Assembly: GCF_031143425.1 (NCBI RefSeq)
Contig: NC_090442.1
Span: 424,407,776-424,471,775 of the forward strand
Reading direction: 5' to 3'
DNA: 64,000 bases
DNA from: Pleurodeles waltl
Taxonomy: Eukaryota; Chordata; Amphibia; Caudata; Salamandridae
This document shows positions 1-13,169 of the stretch, piece after piece. The notes beneath the pieces were generated by a model that worked only from the letters and a program-made list of their open reading frames with translations, ran no database searches and was not told the origin of the DNA. Each line of letters begins with the position of its first letter. Within the stretch, counting starts at the first letter, position 1. The translations under genes were made by a program, and so were the position numbers.

Positions 1-670
1 ACAGATTATGTGTGATTCAACTAAGTTATTACCTCTGCTTTAGCTCACTTGCACTAGAAATGTACAGTGATTGCCTAAGAGCAGCTTACAGCAGAAGCTT
101 GGTAGGGATAGTCCAATAGTAGCAAGTTGCTTGATTCTATATAAAGGAATCTTCATCGAAAGCTGTAAATACTAAATAGTCTTAAGTATATGCAGGACCC
201 CCAAAGCACCTTTAAAATGCATTTTTATAGTATATTTCCAGTCCACACGTATATATTTCTGTAGCGCAGACCAACCAAAAAGGTAGCAAAGCGCTGTACA
301 CAGTCAAATACTAGTATAAAGTCAGCAAGGAATAGGAGGGCAAGCTTGGTTGTGTATGATAATGAATTGTTGTAGTGCCACGGTAGACAGTTTGTGCTCA
401 TAAACCTCGGCTTGTTGGAAAGACTTCCCTAGTTCCTAAGACTAGGGCATACAGAAGGTCTACTAATCTAGAAAGGGCAAGTTCCCCAAAACAATGACTT
501 TCTCACGGACAAATGCATGGGCCTCTTCCTAGGTAGTATCCATACTATGGCACTGCTATTGACTGACACGTTCATAAATGTAAGGACTTAACCTCTTCTC
601 TAGGCCCCTCAGCAATAGTCATTAGCACTAATTTGTTTTGTCAAATCGTGGAGCATATATATATATATAT
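1..670. other. Intronic DNA, no gene seen
   Basis: No coding frame, RNA gene or recognisable repeat is visible apart from a short (AT)n run at about 653-670 that abuts the left end of the first DIRS element. If the exon at 14907 is read in context, this is part of the intron before it. Confidence 0.5.
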
Positions 671-853
671 GTTCGATGGCATGTGTAGCTGCAGATACAC
701 ATGCTGTGCACATCCCGCCATCTGGTGTTGGGCTCGGAGTGTTTCAAGTTGTTTTTCTTCGAAGAAATCTTTTCGAGTCACGAGACCGAGGGACTCTTCC
801 CATTTCGGCTCCATTGCGCATGGGCGTCAACTCCATCTTAGATTGTTTTTTTT
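671..853. repeat. Left inverted terminal repeat of DIRS A1
   Basis: Starts GTTCGATGGCATGTGTAGCT and pairs in inverted orientation with 6239-6394. Shared landmarks are CATCTGGTGTTGGGCTCGGA, the CGAGTCACGAGACCGAGGGA block, and CATTGCGCATGGGCGTC. The outer 45 bp also recur, inverted, in the internal complementary region at 5965-6010. Confidence 0.85.
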
Positions 854-1066
854 CTGCCATCGGGTTCGGACGTGTTCCTCTTCGCTCCGTGTTTCGGTTC
901 GGAAAGTTAGTTAAAATCTCAGAAAATTCGACAGTATTGTTTGCGTTCGGTATCCGGTTAGTTAACGCAGATCGACACCAAATTAAAGAAGAGTTCCGGT
1001 AGCCCTTCGGGGCTTTTATCCCCTGGCGGGGCCTAGTCGGCCCGACCACGTGCGTCTTCAAGGCTC

Positions 1067-3070
1067 ATGGAACGGACCCCATTCCGCTTCTGCCCCGAAT
1101 GCCACAATAAGTATCCTTACACAGATCAGCATCTGGTCTGTAATGTGTGTTTGTCCCCCGAACACAAAGAGGATACTTGCGAGGCTTGTCGGGCATTTCG
1201 GTCGAAGAAAACGCTACGAGACCGGAGAGCACGAAGGCTTCAAATGGCATTGGCGCCGTCAGGACACCACGACGTCGAAGAAGAGGAGACTTTCTCCATT
1301 GCTGACTCGGACGAGCCCAAAACGGAGCAGCCTGCGAAAACCGTGAGTAAACCAGCCCCGACCAAAACTCACGCCAAGATCATGAAGGCCCAGGGGACGC
1401 CACCGCCAGCAGGACATGGCTTAACCCGTAAAATTGGTGACCAACCATCGGCACCGAAAAAGGGCACACACGTGTCGAAGTCATCCGACTCCGGTTGAGA
1501 TACCGGCACAGAGTATACTCGACACAGAGAACCTGGCTGACCAAACTCGACATCGAGATACCGGCTCCGACCAAAGTCTGCACCGAGAGATCGGCACCCT
1601 AAAACAAAAAAAAGTGGCATCTGAGCCGAAAAAGACTGTAGAAAAAGTTTTGGTGCAGAAACACCCAGCTTCGGAGCCGAAAACAAGCTCCTACTCTGAG
1701 GAACAAGGCCTTTCAGCACAACTCCAAGGCCATAAAATTGGACAAGAGCTACAAATGGGGGAGCCGGATTATACACAAAAAAGGCTCCATATTCAAAAGG
1801 AAACGGGGAAAATAAGAACCCTCCCTCCTATTAAGATGAAAAGGAAACTTACTTTCCAAGACACAGAAAGACAACCAAAAGCAAAGGTGGCAAAAGAAGT
1901 AACTCCACCTCGTTTTTCGCCACAACCATCACCACACCACTCACCGCAACCATCACCAATTGCGACCCCCCCCCCTATGATGCAATCTCCAACGCACACA
2001 GGGATGAGCCAGGATGACCCAGATGCATGGGATCTATATGATGCACCAGTATCTGACAATAGTCCAGACTGCTACCCAGCAAGGCCATCACCACCTGAAG
2101 ACAGTACTGCTTACACGCAGGTGGTGTCCAGAGCAGCTGCTTTTCACAATGTGGCACTGCACGCTGAACCGATTGAGGATGACTTTTTATTTAAAACTTT
2201 GTCGTCGACACACAGTCAGTACCAAAGTCTTCCAATGTTAACAGGGATGTTGAAACACGCGAAACAAGTATTTCAAGAGCCCGTCAAAGGCAGAGCCATC
2301 ACACCTAGGGTGGAGAAAAAGTACAAGCCTCCCCCTACAGACCCTGTGTACATCACGCAACAACTGACACCTGACTCGGTAGTAGTAGGTGCAGCACGTA
2401 AAAGGGCTAATTCACACACCTCTGGAGATGCACCACCACCTGACAAAAAGTCGAAAGTTTGACGCAGCGGGGAAAAGAGTTGCAGCACAGGCAGCCAATC
2501 AATGGCACATTGCCAATTCACAGGCTTTATTTCCAAGATATGACAGAGCTCATTGGGATGAAATGCTGCACATTATAGAACATCTTTCAAAAGCGTGCAC
2601 AACAAGTAGTGGAGGAGGGCCAAAGTATCTCTAACAACCAGATACGATCGGCAATGGACGCAGCGGACACAGCCGCAAGAACTGTGAATACAGCGGTCAC
2701 TATTCGGAGACACGCATGGCTATGCACCTCCGGATTTAAGCCAGAGATCCAACAGGCTGTGCTTAATATGCCTTTTAATGGACAGCAGTTGTTTGGGCCG
2801 GAGGTGGATACAGCTATAGAGAAGCTGAAGAAGGACACTGATACAGCCAGGGCCATGGGCGCGCTCTACTCCCCACAGAGCAGAGGCACATTTAGGAAGA
2901 CACAATTTAGAGGGGGGTTTCGGGCCCAAAGTACAGAACCCTCAACCTCACAACGCAGACCCACATATCAGGGCCAATATCAAAGAGGAGGCTTTCGGGG
3001 ACAATACAGAGGTGGACAGTTCCCTAAAACCAGAGGAAAGTTCCAAAGACCCCCTCAAACTAAACAGTGA
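1067..3070 (+). pseudogene. DIRS A1 gag-like protein, broken
   Basis: The start MERTPFRFCPECHNK matches the gag starts at 21663 (A2) and 60100 (A3). A zinc-binding pattern C-x2-C-x9-H-x2-C-x2-C-x4-H-x4-C-x2-C lies at residues 9-41. The first frame stops at TGA 1496-1498, the same codon position that is TGA in A2 and CGA in A3. Homology continues in other frames at 1434-2462, 2389-2634 and 2609-3070, so at least three further frame changes are present. The C-terminal part (AWLCTSGFKPEIQQAVLNMP and a Gly/Arg/Gln-rich tail) is the region by which DIRS gag resembles vertebrate LAP2-alpha (known from the literature). The tail probably binds RNA (inference). Confidence 0.85.
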
Positions 3071-3097
3071 CTTCAGTGTCACAAATCCACAACACAA

Positions 3098-4860
3098 GTG
3101 GGGGGGAGACTTACAGATCATTACAAAAATTGGGAGGAAATAACAGACTCGTGGGTCCTAGCCATTATCCAACATGGTTACTGCATAGAATTCATACAAT
3201 TGCCACCAAATGTGCCTCCAAGGACACACAACATGTCCAAACAACACTTGGATGTATTACAACTAGAAGTCCAAGCGTTATTACAAAAAGAAGCAATAGA
3301 ACTAGTACCCAAACATCAAAAGGGAACAGGTGTCTACTCCCTGTATTTTCTAATACCAAAATAGGACAAAACTCTGAGGCCCATATTAGATCTCAGAACA
3401 TTAAATATTTACATCAAATCAGATCACTTTCACATGGTGACACTTCAAGACGTAATTCCATTGCTCAAACAACAAGACTACATGTCAACATTAGACCTCA
3501 AGGATGCTTACTTCCATATGCCCAGACATCCTTCCCACAGGAAATACTTAAGGTTTGTAATCCAAGGAGTACATTACCAAATCAAAGTGTTACCATTCGG
3601 GATAACAACAGCACCAAGGGTATTTACAAAATGCCTTGCAGTAGTAGCTGCACATATCAGAAGACCGCACATACACGTATTCCTGTATCTAGACGATTGG
3701 TTAATCAAAACCAGCACTCAAACAGTGTCTTCAACACACAAAATACGTCATAGAAACCCTTCACAAATTAGGGTTCTCACTAAACTACCAAAAATCACAC
3801 TTACAGCCGTCTCAAATACAACAATACTTAGGAGCAACAATCAACACAAAAAAAGGGATTGCCACTCCAAGTCTACAAAGGGTACAAGCATTCCACAAAG
3901 CATGCACCCAAACCAAAAGTATCAGGTAAAATTAGTGATGAAACTATTAGGCATGATGTCCTCATGCATAGCCATTGTCCCAAACGCAAGATTACACATG
4001 CGGCCCTTACAACAGTACCTAGCAACACAGTGGACACAAGCACAGGGTCAACTTCAAGATCTAGTGTTGATAGACCGCCAAACACACACCTCGCTTCAAT
4101 GGTGGAATCCTGTAAATTTAAACCAAGGGCAGCCTTTCCAAGACCCAGTGCCTCAATACGTGATCACAACAGATGCTTCCATGGTAGGGTGGGGAGCACA
4201 CCTCAACCAACACAGCATCCAGGGACAATGGGACACTCAGCAGAAACAACTTCATATAAATCAGCTAGAATTACTAGCAGTGTTTCCACATTCTGGTCAA
4301 AACAGACGACAACATGACAAAAATGTATTACTTAAACAAGGAGGGACACACTCATCACAACGGTGTCTCTTAGCACAGAAAATTTGGCATTGGGCGATTC
4401 ACATTCACCTAATAGCGCAATACATCCCAGGAATTCAAAACCAGTTGGCAGACAATCTCAGTTGAGATCACCAACAGATCCACCAATGGGAAATTCATCC
4501 CCAAATACTACAGACCTACTTCCAAAACTGGGGAACACCGCAAATAGACCTATTCGCAACAAAAGAAAACTCAAAATGCCAACTTCGCATCCAGGTACCC
4601 ACAGCCTCACTCCAAGGGCAATGCGTTATGGATGAGTTGGTCAGGGATATTTGCTTACACTTTTCCTCCTCTCCCACTCCTTCCGTATCTAGTAAACAAA
4701 TTGAGTCAAAACAAACTAATACTAATAGCACCAACTTGGGCACGACAACCTTGGTACACAACACTACTAGACCTGTCAGTAGTGCCTCATATCAAGCTAC
4801 CAAACAAACCAGATCAGACACCCGAATCCAGCATCGCTCAATCTAGCAATCTGGCTCCTG
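3098..4860 (+). pseudogene. DIRS A1 reverse transcriptase, RNase H and methyltransferase-like region, broken
   Basis: Reverse transcriptase motifs: YSLYFLIPK near 3345 followed by a stop at 3362-3364 in place of the second lysine codon seen in A2; DLKDAYFH near 3496; and the catalytic LYLDDWLIK near 3683. A frameshift follows around 3730. RNase H is recognised by YVITTDASMVGWGAHL near 4158 and LADNLS near 4448, followed by a TGA. The methyltransferase-like segment continues in two frames to about 4860, with FAYTFPPLPLLPYLVNKL near 4650. Homologous to 26858-28291 in A2. Non-functional as it stands. Confidence 0.85.
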
Positions 4861-5915
4861 AAGTCTTAGAATTCGGACATCTAGACCTTACCACAAGAAT
4901 GTATGGAGGTCATCAAACAGGCTAGAAAACCTACTACAAGACATTGCTACCAAATAAATGGAAACGATTTGTTTATTACTGTCATAATAATCAAATTCAA
5001 CCATTACACGGTTCCGCGAAAAACATTGTAAGCTACTTACTACACTTACAGAAGTCTAAGTAAGCTTTTTCATCCATTAAAATACATCTCACAGCAATTG
5101 CTGCCTATCTGCAAATTACACATTCAACTTCACTATTTAGAATACCAGTCATAAAAGCATTTATGGAGGGTCTAAAAAGAATCATTCCACCAAGAACACT
5201 GCCAGTTCCCTTGTGGAACCTCAATATTGTATTAACACGACTCATGGGTCCACCATTCGAACCCATGCACTTGTGTGAAAGGCAATACATAACCTGGAAA
5301 GTAGCCTTCCTAATAGCTATCACATCTCTCAGAAGAGTAAGTGAAATACAAGCTTTTACCATACAAGAACCCTTTATACAAATACACAAGCACAAAGTGG
5401 TTTTACGCACAAATCAAATTTTTTTGACAAAAGTTATATCACCGTTCCACTTAAACCAAACTGTGGAACTCCCAGTGTTTTTTCCACAACCAGACTCTGT
5501 AGCTGAAAGAGCATTACATACATTAGACATAAAAAGAACACTAATGTATTGCTCTAAATATTGATAGACATTGATAGAACCAAACAATTTCGCAAAACAA
5601 TTGTTTGTAGCTTTCCAAAAACCTCATGCAGGTAATCCAATATCTAAACAAGGTATTGCTAGATGGATAGTCAAGTGTATTCAAATTTCTTATGTTAAAG
5701 CAAAAAGAGAACTACCTATTACACCAAAGGCACACTCCACTAGAAAGAAAGGCACCACCATGGCCTTTCTAGGGAATATACCAATGACAGAAATCTGTAA
5801 GGCAGCCACATGGTCTACGCCTCATACATTCACTAAACATTACTGTGTGGATGTGTTAACAACACAACAAGCTACAGTAGGACAGGCAGTACTACGAACA
5901 TTTCAAACAACTTAA
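4861..5915 (+). pseudogene. DIRS A1 tyrosine recombinase, broken
   Basis: Homologous to the recombinase frame of A2. The first catalytic arginine region (AITSLRRVSEIQAF) is near 5316, the H-x-x-R box (AHSTRKKG) near 5730 and the C-terminal nucleophile region (FTKHYCVDV) near 5832. The frame is interrupted near 5560 (two open pieces, 5163-5564 and 5571-5915) and the N-terminal DNA-binding part before 5163 is also out of frame. The encoded enzyme would have joined the DNA circle to the target. Confidence 0.85.
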
Positions 5916-5964
5916 ACTCCTACAGGCTAAACCACCGCTTTTGGGGAGATAACTGCTTACTAGT

Positions 5965-6070
5965 CTATGCACAGCATGTGTATCTGCAGCTACACATGCC
6001 ATCGAACGGAAAATGTCACCTACCCAGTGTACATCTGTTCGTGGCATGAGACACTGCAGATTCACATGCG
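5965..6070. repeat. Internal complementary region (ICR) of DIRS A1
   Basis: The first half (to the GAAC near 6006) is the reverse complement of the element's left end at 671-710. The second half matches the reverse complement of the right end as preserved in A2 (29775-29838). In DIRS elements the ICR is thought to serve as template for completing the inverted ends or forming the circle junction. Confidence 0.8.
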
Positions 6071-6238
6071 CCCTCCCACCTCCCCGGGAGCCTGTGGCCC
6101 TTATAAGTTGATAAAAATAAACTTGTACATTTGTAAATTTGTAAATATGTCACTTTTAATCACACTATGTACATATATACTTACTCCATTGCATGGGCAC
6201 TATTACTATATACACAACTCCTACCTCACCCTCTGCGG

Positions 6239-6394
6239 GGAAAACAATCTAAGATGGAGTCGACGCCCATGCGCAATGGAGCCGAAATGGGAGGAGTCCC
6301 TCGATCTTGTGACTCAGACTTCTTTGAAGAAAAACAACTTGTAACACTCCGAGCCCAACACTAGATGGCGGGATATGCACAGCATGTAAATCTG
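6239..6394. repeat. Right inverted terminal repeat of DIRS A1, truncated
   Basis: Inverted copy of 671-853 (CTAAGATGGAGTCGACGCCC, CGCAATGGAGCCG, GAGCCCAACACTAGATGG). Homology ends near 6394, so the outermost right block seen in A2 is missing. The neighbouring 6395-6495 shows no recognisable feature. Confidence 0.8.
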
Positions 6395-7389
6395 ACAAAT
6401 AGTCACTGCAATATCAAAAGGTGAGAGGTGAAAAGAAGGGCAACATTATCAAGCAGAATGCACAACACATGGGAGCAAAAACTGGCACTGTGGCTTTAAC
6501 CCCTTCGCTGCCAGGCCTTTTCCCCCTCCTGTGCCGGGCCTTTTTTTGCCTATTTGGGGCAGTTCGCGCTTAGGCCCTCATAACTTTTTGTCCACATAAG
6601 CTAACCAAGCCAAATTTGCGTCCTTTTTTTCCAACATCCTAGGGATTCTAGAGGTACCCAGACTTTGTGGGTTCCCTTGAAGGAGGCCAAGAAATTGGCC
6701 AAAATACAGTGAAAATTTCGTTTTTTTCAAAAACAATTGGAAAAAGTAGCTGCAGAAGAAGGCTTGTGGTTTTTCCCCTGAAAATGGCATCAACAAAGGG
6801 TTTGCGGTGCTAAACTCAGCAGCTTCCCAGCTTTCAGGAACAGGCAGACTTGAATCAGAAAACCCAATTTTTCAACACAATTTTGGCATTTTACTGGGGC
6901 ATACCCCATTTGTGCAATTTTTTGTGCTTTCAGCCTCCTTCCAGTCAGTGACAGGAATGGTCATGAAACCAATGCTGGATCCCAGAAACCTAAACATTTC
7001 TGAAAAGTAGACAAAATTCTGAATTCAGCAAGGGGTCATTTGTGTAGATCCTACAAGGGTTTCCTACAGAAAATAACAGCTGAAAAAGAAAAATATTGAA
7101 ATTGAGGTGAAAAAACCATCAATTTTTCTCTACGTTTTACTCTGTAACTTTTCCCTGCAATGTCAGATTATCGAAAGCAATATACCGTTACGTCTGCTGG
7201 ACTCCTCTGGTTGCGGGGATATATAGGGCTTGTAGGTTCATCAAGAACCCGAGGAACCCAGAGCCAATAAATGAGCTGCACCCTGCAGTGCGTTTTCATT
7301 CTATACCGGGTATACAGCAATTAATTTGCTGAAATATAAAGAGTAAAAAATTGCTATCAAGAAAACCTTTGCATTTCCAAAAAGGGCAC

Positions 7390-10340
7390 AAGATAAGGTG
7401 TTGAGGAGCAGTGGTTATTTGCACATCTCTGAATTCCGGGGTGACCATAGTAGCACGTGAATTACAGGGAATTTCTCAAATAGATGTCTTTTTTACACAC
7501 ACTCCTATATTTGGAAGGAAAAAATGTAGAGAAAGACAAGGGGCAATAGTACTTGTTTTGCTAATCTATGTTCCCCCAAGTCTCCCGATAAAAATGGTAC
7601 CTCACTTGTGTGGGTAGGCCTAGCACCCGCGACAGGATATGCCCCAAAACAAAACATGGACACATCACAGAAAACAGAGCTGTTTTTAGCAAAGTGACTA
7701 CCTGTAGATTTTGGCCTCTAGCTCAGCCGCCACCTAGGGAAACCTACCAAACCTGTGCATTTCTGAAAACTAGAGACCTAGGGGAATCCAAGGAGGGGTG
7801 ACTTGTGTGGCTCGGACCAGGTTCTGTTACCCAGAATCCTTTACAAACCTCAAAATTTGGCTAAAAAAACACATGTTCCTCACATTTCTGTGGCAGAAAG
7901 TTATGGAATCTGAGAGGAGACACAAATTGCATTCCACCCAGCGTTCCCCCACGTCTCCCGATAAAAATGATACCTCACTTGTGTGGGTAGGCCTAGCACC
8001 CGCGACAGGATATGCCCCAAAACACAACGTGGACACATCACAGAAAACAGAGCTGTTTTTAGCAAAGTGACTACCTGTAGATTTTGGCCTCTAGCTCAGC
8101 CGCCACCTAGGGAAACCTACCAAACCTGTGCATTTCTGAAAACTAGAGACCTAGGGGAATCCAAGGAGGGGTGACTTGCGGGGCTCGGACCAGGTTCTGT
8201 TACCCAGAATCCTTTGCAAACCTCAAAATTTCGCTAAAAAAACACATGTTCCTCACATTTCTGTGGCAGAAAGTTCTGGAATCTGAGAGGAGCCACAAAT
8301 TTCCTTCCACCCAGCGTTCCCCCACGTCTCCCGATAAAAATGATACCTCACTTGTGTGGGTAGGCCTAGCGCCCGCGACAGGATATGCCCCAAAACACAA
8401 CGTGGACATATCACAGGAAAACAGAGCTGTTTTTAGCAAAGTGACTACCTGTAGATTTTGGCCTCTAGCTCAGCCGCCACCTAGGGAAACCTACCAAACC
8501 TGTGCATTTCTGAAAACTAGAGACCTAGGGGAATCCAGGGAGGGGTGACTTGCGGGGCTCGGACCAGGTTCTGTTACCCAGAATCCTTTGCAAACCTCAA
8601 TTTGGCTAAAAAAACACATGTTCCTCACATTTCTGTGGCAGAAAGTTCTGGAATCTGAGAGGAGCCACAAATTTCCTTCCACCCAGCGTTCCCCCATGTC
8701 TCCCGATTAAAAATGATACCTCACTTGTGTGGGTAGGCCTAGCGCCCGCGACAGGATATGCCCCAAAACACAACGTGGACATATCACAGAAAACAGAGCT
8801 GTTTTTAGCAAAGTGACTACCTGTAGATTTTGGCCTCTAGCTCAGCCGCCACCTAGGGAAACCTACCAAACCTGTGCATTTCTGAAAACTAGAGACCTAG
8901 GGGAATCCAAGGAGGGGTGACTTGCGGGGCTCGGACCAGGTTCTGTTACCCAGAATCCTTTGCAAATCTCAAAATTTGGCTAAAAAAACACATGTTCCTC
9001 ACATTTCTGTGGCAGAAAGTTCTGGAATCTGAGAGGAGCCACAAATTTCCTTCCACCCAGCGTTCCCCCACGACTCCCGATAAAAATGATACCTCACTTG
9101 TGTGGGTAGGCCTAGCGCCCCGCGACAGGATATGCCCCAAAACACAACGTGGACATATCACAGAAAAACAGAGCTGTTTTTAGCAAAGTGACTACCTGTA
9201 GATTTTGGCCTCTAGCTCAGCCGGCACCTAGGGAAACCTACCAAACCTGTACATTTCTGAAAACTAGAGACCATGGGGAATCCAAGGAGGGGTGACTTGT
9301 GTGGCTCGGACCAGGTTCTGTTACCCAGAATCCTTTGCAAACCTCAAAATTTGGCTAAAAAAACACGTTCCTCACATTTCTGTGGCAGAAAGTTCTGGAA
9401 TCTGAGAGGAGCCACAAATTTCCTTCCACCCAGCGTTCCCCCCACGTCTCCCGATAAAAATGATACCTCACTTGTGTGGGTAGGCCTAGCGCCCGCGACA
9501 GGATATGCCCCAAAACACAACGTGGACACATCACAGAAAACAGAGCTGTTTTTAGCAAAGTGACTACCTGTAGATTTTGGCCTCTAGCTGAGCCGGCACC
9601 TAGGGAAACCTACCAAACCTGTGCATTTCTGAAAACTAGAGACCTAGGGGAATCCAAGGAGGGGTGACTTGCGGGGCTCGGACCAGGTTCTGTTACCCAG
9701 AATCCTTTGCAAACCTCAAAATTTGGCTATAAATACACATGTTACTCACATTTCTGTGGCAGAAAGTTCTGGAATCTGAGAGGGAGCCACAAATTTCCTT
9801 CTACCCAGCGTTCCCCCAAGTCTCCCGATAAAAATGATACCTCACTTGTGTGGGTAGGACTAGCGCCCACGAAAGGAAAGGGCCCAAAACACAACGTGGA
9901 CACATCACATTTTTTTTATAAAAAGCAGTGCCTACCTGTGGATTTTGGCCTGTACCTCAGCCGACACCTGAGGAAACCTAGCAAACCAGTGCATTTTTGA
10001 GAAACTAGAAACCCAGGGGAATCCAAGATGGGGTGACTTGCGGGCTCTGACCAGGTTATGTTACCCAGAATCCTTTGCAAACATCAAAATTTGGCCCAAA
10101 AAACACTTTTTCCTCTCATTTCGGTGACAAAGTTCTGGAATCTGAGAGGAGCCACAAATTTCCTTCCACCCAGCGTTCCCCGAAGTCTCTCGATAAAAAT
10201 GGTACATCACTTCTGTGGGTAGGCCTAGCGCCCACAAAAGGAAATGGCCCAAAACACAACGTGGACACAACATATTTTTTCACAGAAAACAGGTGTTTTT
10301 TGCAAGGTGCCTACCTGTGGTGTTTGGCCTGTAGCTCAGC
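7390..10340. repeat. Tandem array, 373-bp unit
   Basis: The anchor TGGGTAGGCCTAGC recurs at 7611, 7984, 8357, 8730, 9103, 9477, 9851 and 10216, giving steps of 373, 373, 373, 373, 374, 374 and 365 bp. Central units are nearly identical, while the outermost units (before 7611 and after 9850) are clearly diverged. That pattern fits homogenisation by unequal exchange or recent tandem duplication. Short frames of about 63 codons recur once per unit (7610, 7983, 8729, 9476) and are a consequence of the repeat; there is no sign of coding selection. Confidence 0.9.
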
Positions 10341-11949
10341 CGGCCCCGGGGGGGGGGGGGGGGCAGAAATGCCCTAAAATAAATTTGCCCCCCCAACCCC
10401 CACCCTCCACCGCCGGGAGCGGACCCTTGCCTACGGGGTCGCTCCCCCTGCGTGACATTGGCACCAAAAAACAAATCCCCGGTGCCTAGTGGTTTCTGCC
10501 CCCTTGGGGGCAGGTTGACCTAAACTCAGCCAATCTGCCCCCAAGGGGGGCAGAAATGGCCTAAATACAATTTGTCCCCCAGGGGAGCGACTTTTGCCTG
10601 ATGGGTCGCTCCCCCATCTCTAAAAAAAAAAAAAAAAAAAAAACAAAGAAAAAAAAAAAGAAAGAAAAATTCCCCTGGCGCCTAGAGGTTTCTCCCCCCC
10701 CCCCCCCCCCCCCCCCCCAATAATAGGCCGATCTGTCCCCCGGGGGGGCAGAAATGGCCTAAAATAAATTTGCCCCCCCAACCCCCACCACCCCCCCCCC
10801 CCCCCCGGGAGCGACCCTTGCCTACGGGGTCGCTCCCCCTGCGTGACATTGGCGCCAAAAAACAAATCCCCGGTGCCTAGTGGTTTCTGCCCCCTTGGGG
10901 GCAGATTGACCTAAAATTTGCCAATCTGCCCCCAGGGGGGCAGAAATGGTCTAAATACAATTTGCCCCCCCAGGGGAGCGACCCTTGCCTGATGGGGTCG
11001 CTCCCCATCTCTAAAAAAAGAAACAACAAAAAAAAAAAACACAAAAAAAAAATTGCCCTGGTGCCTAGAGTGTTCTGCCCCCCCCCCCCCCCCCCCCCCA
11101 GGGGCAGTTCGGCCTAATAATAGGCCGATCTGTCCCCCCGGGGGGGGCAGAAATGGCCTAAAATAAATTTGCCCCCCCATCCCCCCCCCCGGGAGCGACC
11201 CTTGCCTACGGGGTCGCTCCCCCTGCGTGACATTGGCGCCAAAAAACAAATCCCCGGTGCCTAGTGGTTTCTGCCCCCTTGGGGGCAGATTGACCTAAAA
11301 TTGGCCAATCTGCCCCCAGGGGGGCAGAAATGGTCTAAATACAATTTGCCCCCCCAGGGGAGCGACCCTTGCCTGATGGGTCGCTCCCCATCTCTACAAA
11401 AAAGAAACAACAAAAAAAAAAACACACAAAAAAAAAATTGCCCTGGTGCCTAGAGTGTTCAGCCCCCCCCCGGGGGGGCAGTTCGGCCTAATAGGCCGAT
11501 CTGTCCCCCGGGGGGGCAGAAATGGCCTAAAATAAATTTGCCCCCCCCAACCCACACACCCCCCCCCCGGGAGCGACCCTTGCCTACGGGGTCGCTCCCC
11601 CCTGCGTGACATTGGCGCTAAAAAACAAATCCCCGGTGCCTAGTGGTTTCTGCCCCCTTGGGGGCAGATTGACCTAAAATTGGCCAATCTGCCCCCAGGG
11701 GGGCAGAAATGGTCTAAATACAATTTGCCCCCCCCAGGGGAGCGACCCTTGCCTGATGGGTCGCTCCCCATCTCTAAAAAAAGAAACAACAAAAAAAAAA
11801 ACACACAAAAAAAATTGCCCTGGCGCCTAGAGTGTTCTGCCCCCCCCCCCCCCCCCCCCCCCGGGGGCAGTTCGGCCTAATAATAGGCCGATCTGTCCCC
11901 CGGGGGGGGGCAGAAATGTCCTAAAATAAATTTGCCCCCCCCAACCTCC

Positions 11950-11990
<41 letters not shown>

Positions 11991-13150
11991 AGGAGCGACC
12001 CTTGCCTACGGGGTCGCTCCCCCTGCGTGACATTGGCGCCAAAAAACAAATCCCCCGGTGCCTAGTGGTTTCTGCCCCCTTGGGGGCAGATTGACCTAAA
12101 ATTGGCCAATCTGCCCCCAGGGGGGCAGAAATGGTCTAAATACAATTTGCCCCCCCAGGGGAGCGACCCTTGCCTGATGGGTCGCTCCCCATCTCTAAAA
12201 AAAGAAACAACAAAAAAAAAAAAACACCAAAAAAAAATTGCCCTGGCGCCTAGAGTGTTCTGCCCCCCCCCCCGGGGGCAGTTCGGCCTAATAATAGGCC
12301 GATCTGTCCCCCGGGGGGGCAGAAATGGCCTAAAATAAATTTGCCCCCCCACCCCACCCCCGGGAGCGACCCTTGCCTACGGGGTCGCTCCCCCTGTGTG
12401 ACATTGGCGCCAAAAAAACAAATCCCCGGTGCCTAGTGGTTTCTGCCCCCTTGGGGGCAGATTGACCTAAAATCGGCCAATCTGCCCCCAGGGGGGCAGA
12501 AATGGTCTAAATACAATTTGCCCCCCAGGGGAGCGACCCTTTCCCGAATGGGTCGCTCCCCATCTCTAAAAATAAAAAAAAAGAAGAAAAAAAAAAACAC
12601 AAAAAAAAAATTTGCCCTGGCGCCTAGAGGTTTCTTCCCCCCCTGGGGGCAGATCGGCCTAATAATAGGCCGATCTGCCCCCAGGGGGGGCAGAAAAGGC
12701 CTTCCTAAAAAATTGCCCCCCCCTGGGAGCGACCCTTGACAAAGGGGTCGCTTTGTTGCGTGACATTCGCGCGCAAAAACAAACTCCCTGGTGTCTAATG
12801 GTTTCTGCCCCCCTTGGGGGCAGATTGGCCTTATCAAAATAGGCCAATCTGCCCCCAAGGGGGGCAGAAATGGCCTAAATATATATTGCCCCGTAGGGGA
12901 GCGACCCTTGCCTAAGGGATCGCTCCCCACCTAAAAAAAAAAGAATTCATCACAAAAAAAAGAAAAAAGAAAAAAAATGGTCCCTGGTGCCTAGAGGTTT
13001 CTGCACCCCCCTGGGGGCAGATCGGCCTAATAATAGGCCAATCTGCCCCCAGGGGGGGCAGAAAAGGCCTTCCTAAAAAAATGCCCCCCTGGGAGCGACC
13101 CTTGCCCAAGGGGTCACTCCCTTTTTGCCAATTTCAAGAAAGAAAAAAAA
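10341..13150. repeat. GC-rich palindromic tandem array with poly-C tracts
   Basis: A second array, unrelated in sequence to the first. The anchor GGTTTCTGCCCCC recurs at about 10491, 10882, 11266, 11645, 12067, 12439 and 12800 (steps 361-422 bp). The variation comes from poly-C and poly-A tract length. Each unit holds two sub-blocks with inverted arms: CTGCCCCC facing GGGGGCAG, and GGGGAGCGACCC facing GGGTCGCTCCCC. C-runs reach about 40 bases (around 11950-11990). Such tracts can form G-quadruplex or i-motif structures and are prone to length error in assembly. Confidence 0.85.
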
Positions 13151-13169
13151 ATCCCTGGTGTCTAGTGGG

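Larger units (their letters stand above)
671..6394 (+). mobile_element. DIRS-like tyrosine-recombinase retrotransposon, copy A1 (decayed)
   Basis: A 5.7-kb element of family A in the order left inverted repeat, gag, reverse transcriptase/RNase H, methyltransferase-like segment, tyrosine recombinase, internal complementary region, right inverted repeat. All coding parts are broken by frameshifts and stops, so it is a dead copy. DIRS elements replicate through RNA but integrate with a tyrosine recombinase instead of a DDE integrase, and they make no target-site duplication; none is visible here. The right end lacks about 45 bp present in copy A2, since homology stops soon after the CAGCATGTAAATCTG segment near 6394. 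It is closely related to A2 (21269-29838) and A3 (59704 onward). Confidence 0.9.

Noticed and set aside
7610..9667. Recurring 63-codon frames (MGRPSTRDRICPKT...) once per unit of the 373-bp array
   Set aside because: They repeat because the DNA repeats. Neighbouring units break them, and there is no start context, domain or codon bias; not genes.
10244..12930. Gly/Pro-rich frames on both strands in the GC-rich array
   Set aside because: Translations of poly-C/poly-G and palindromes, with changing frames between units.
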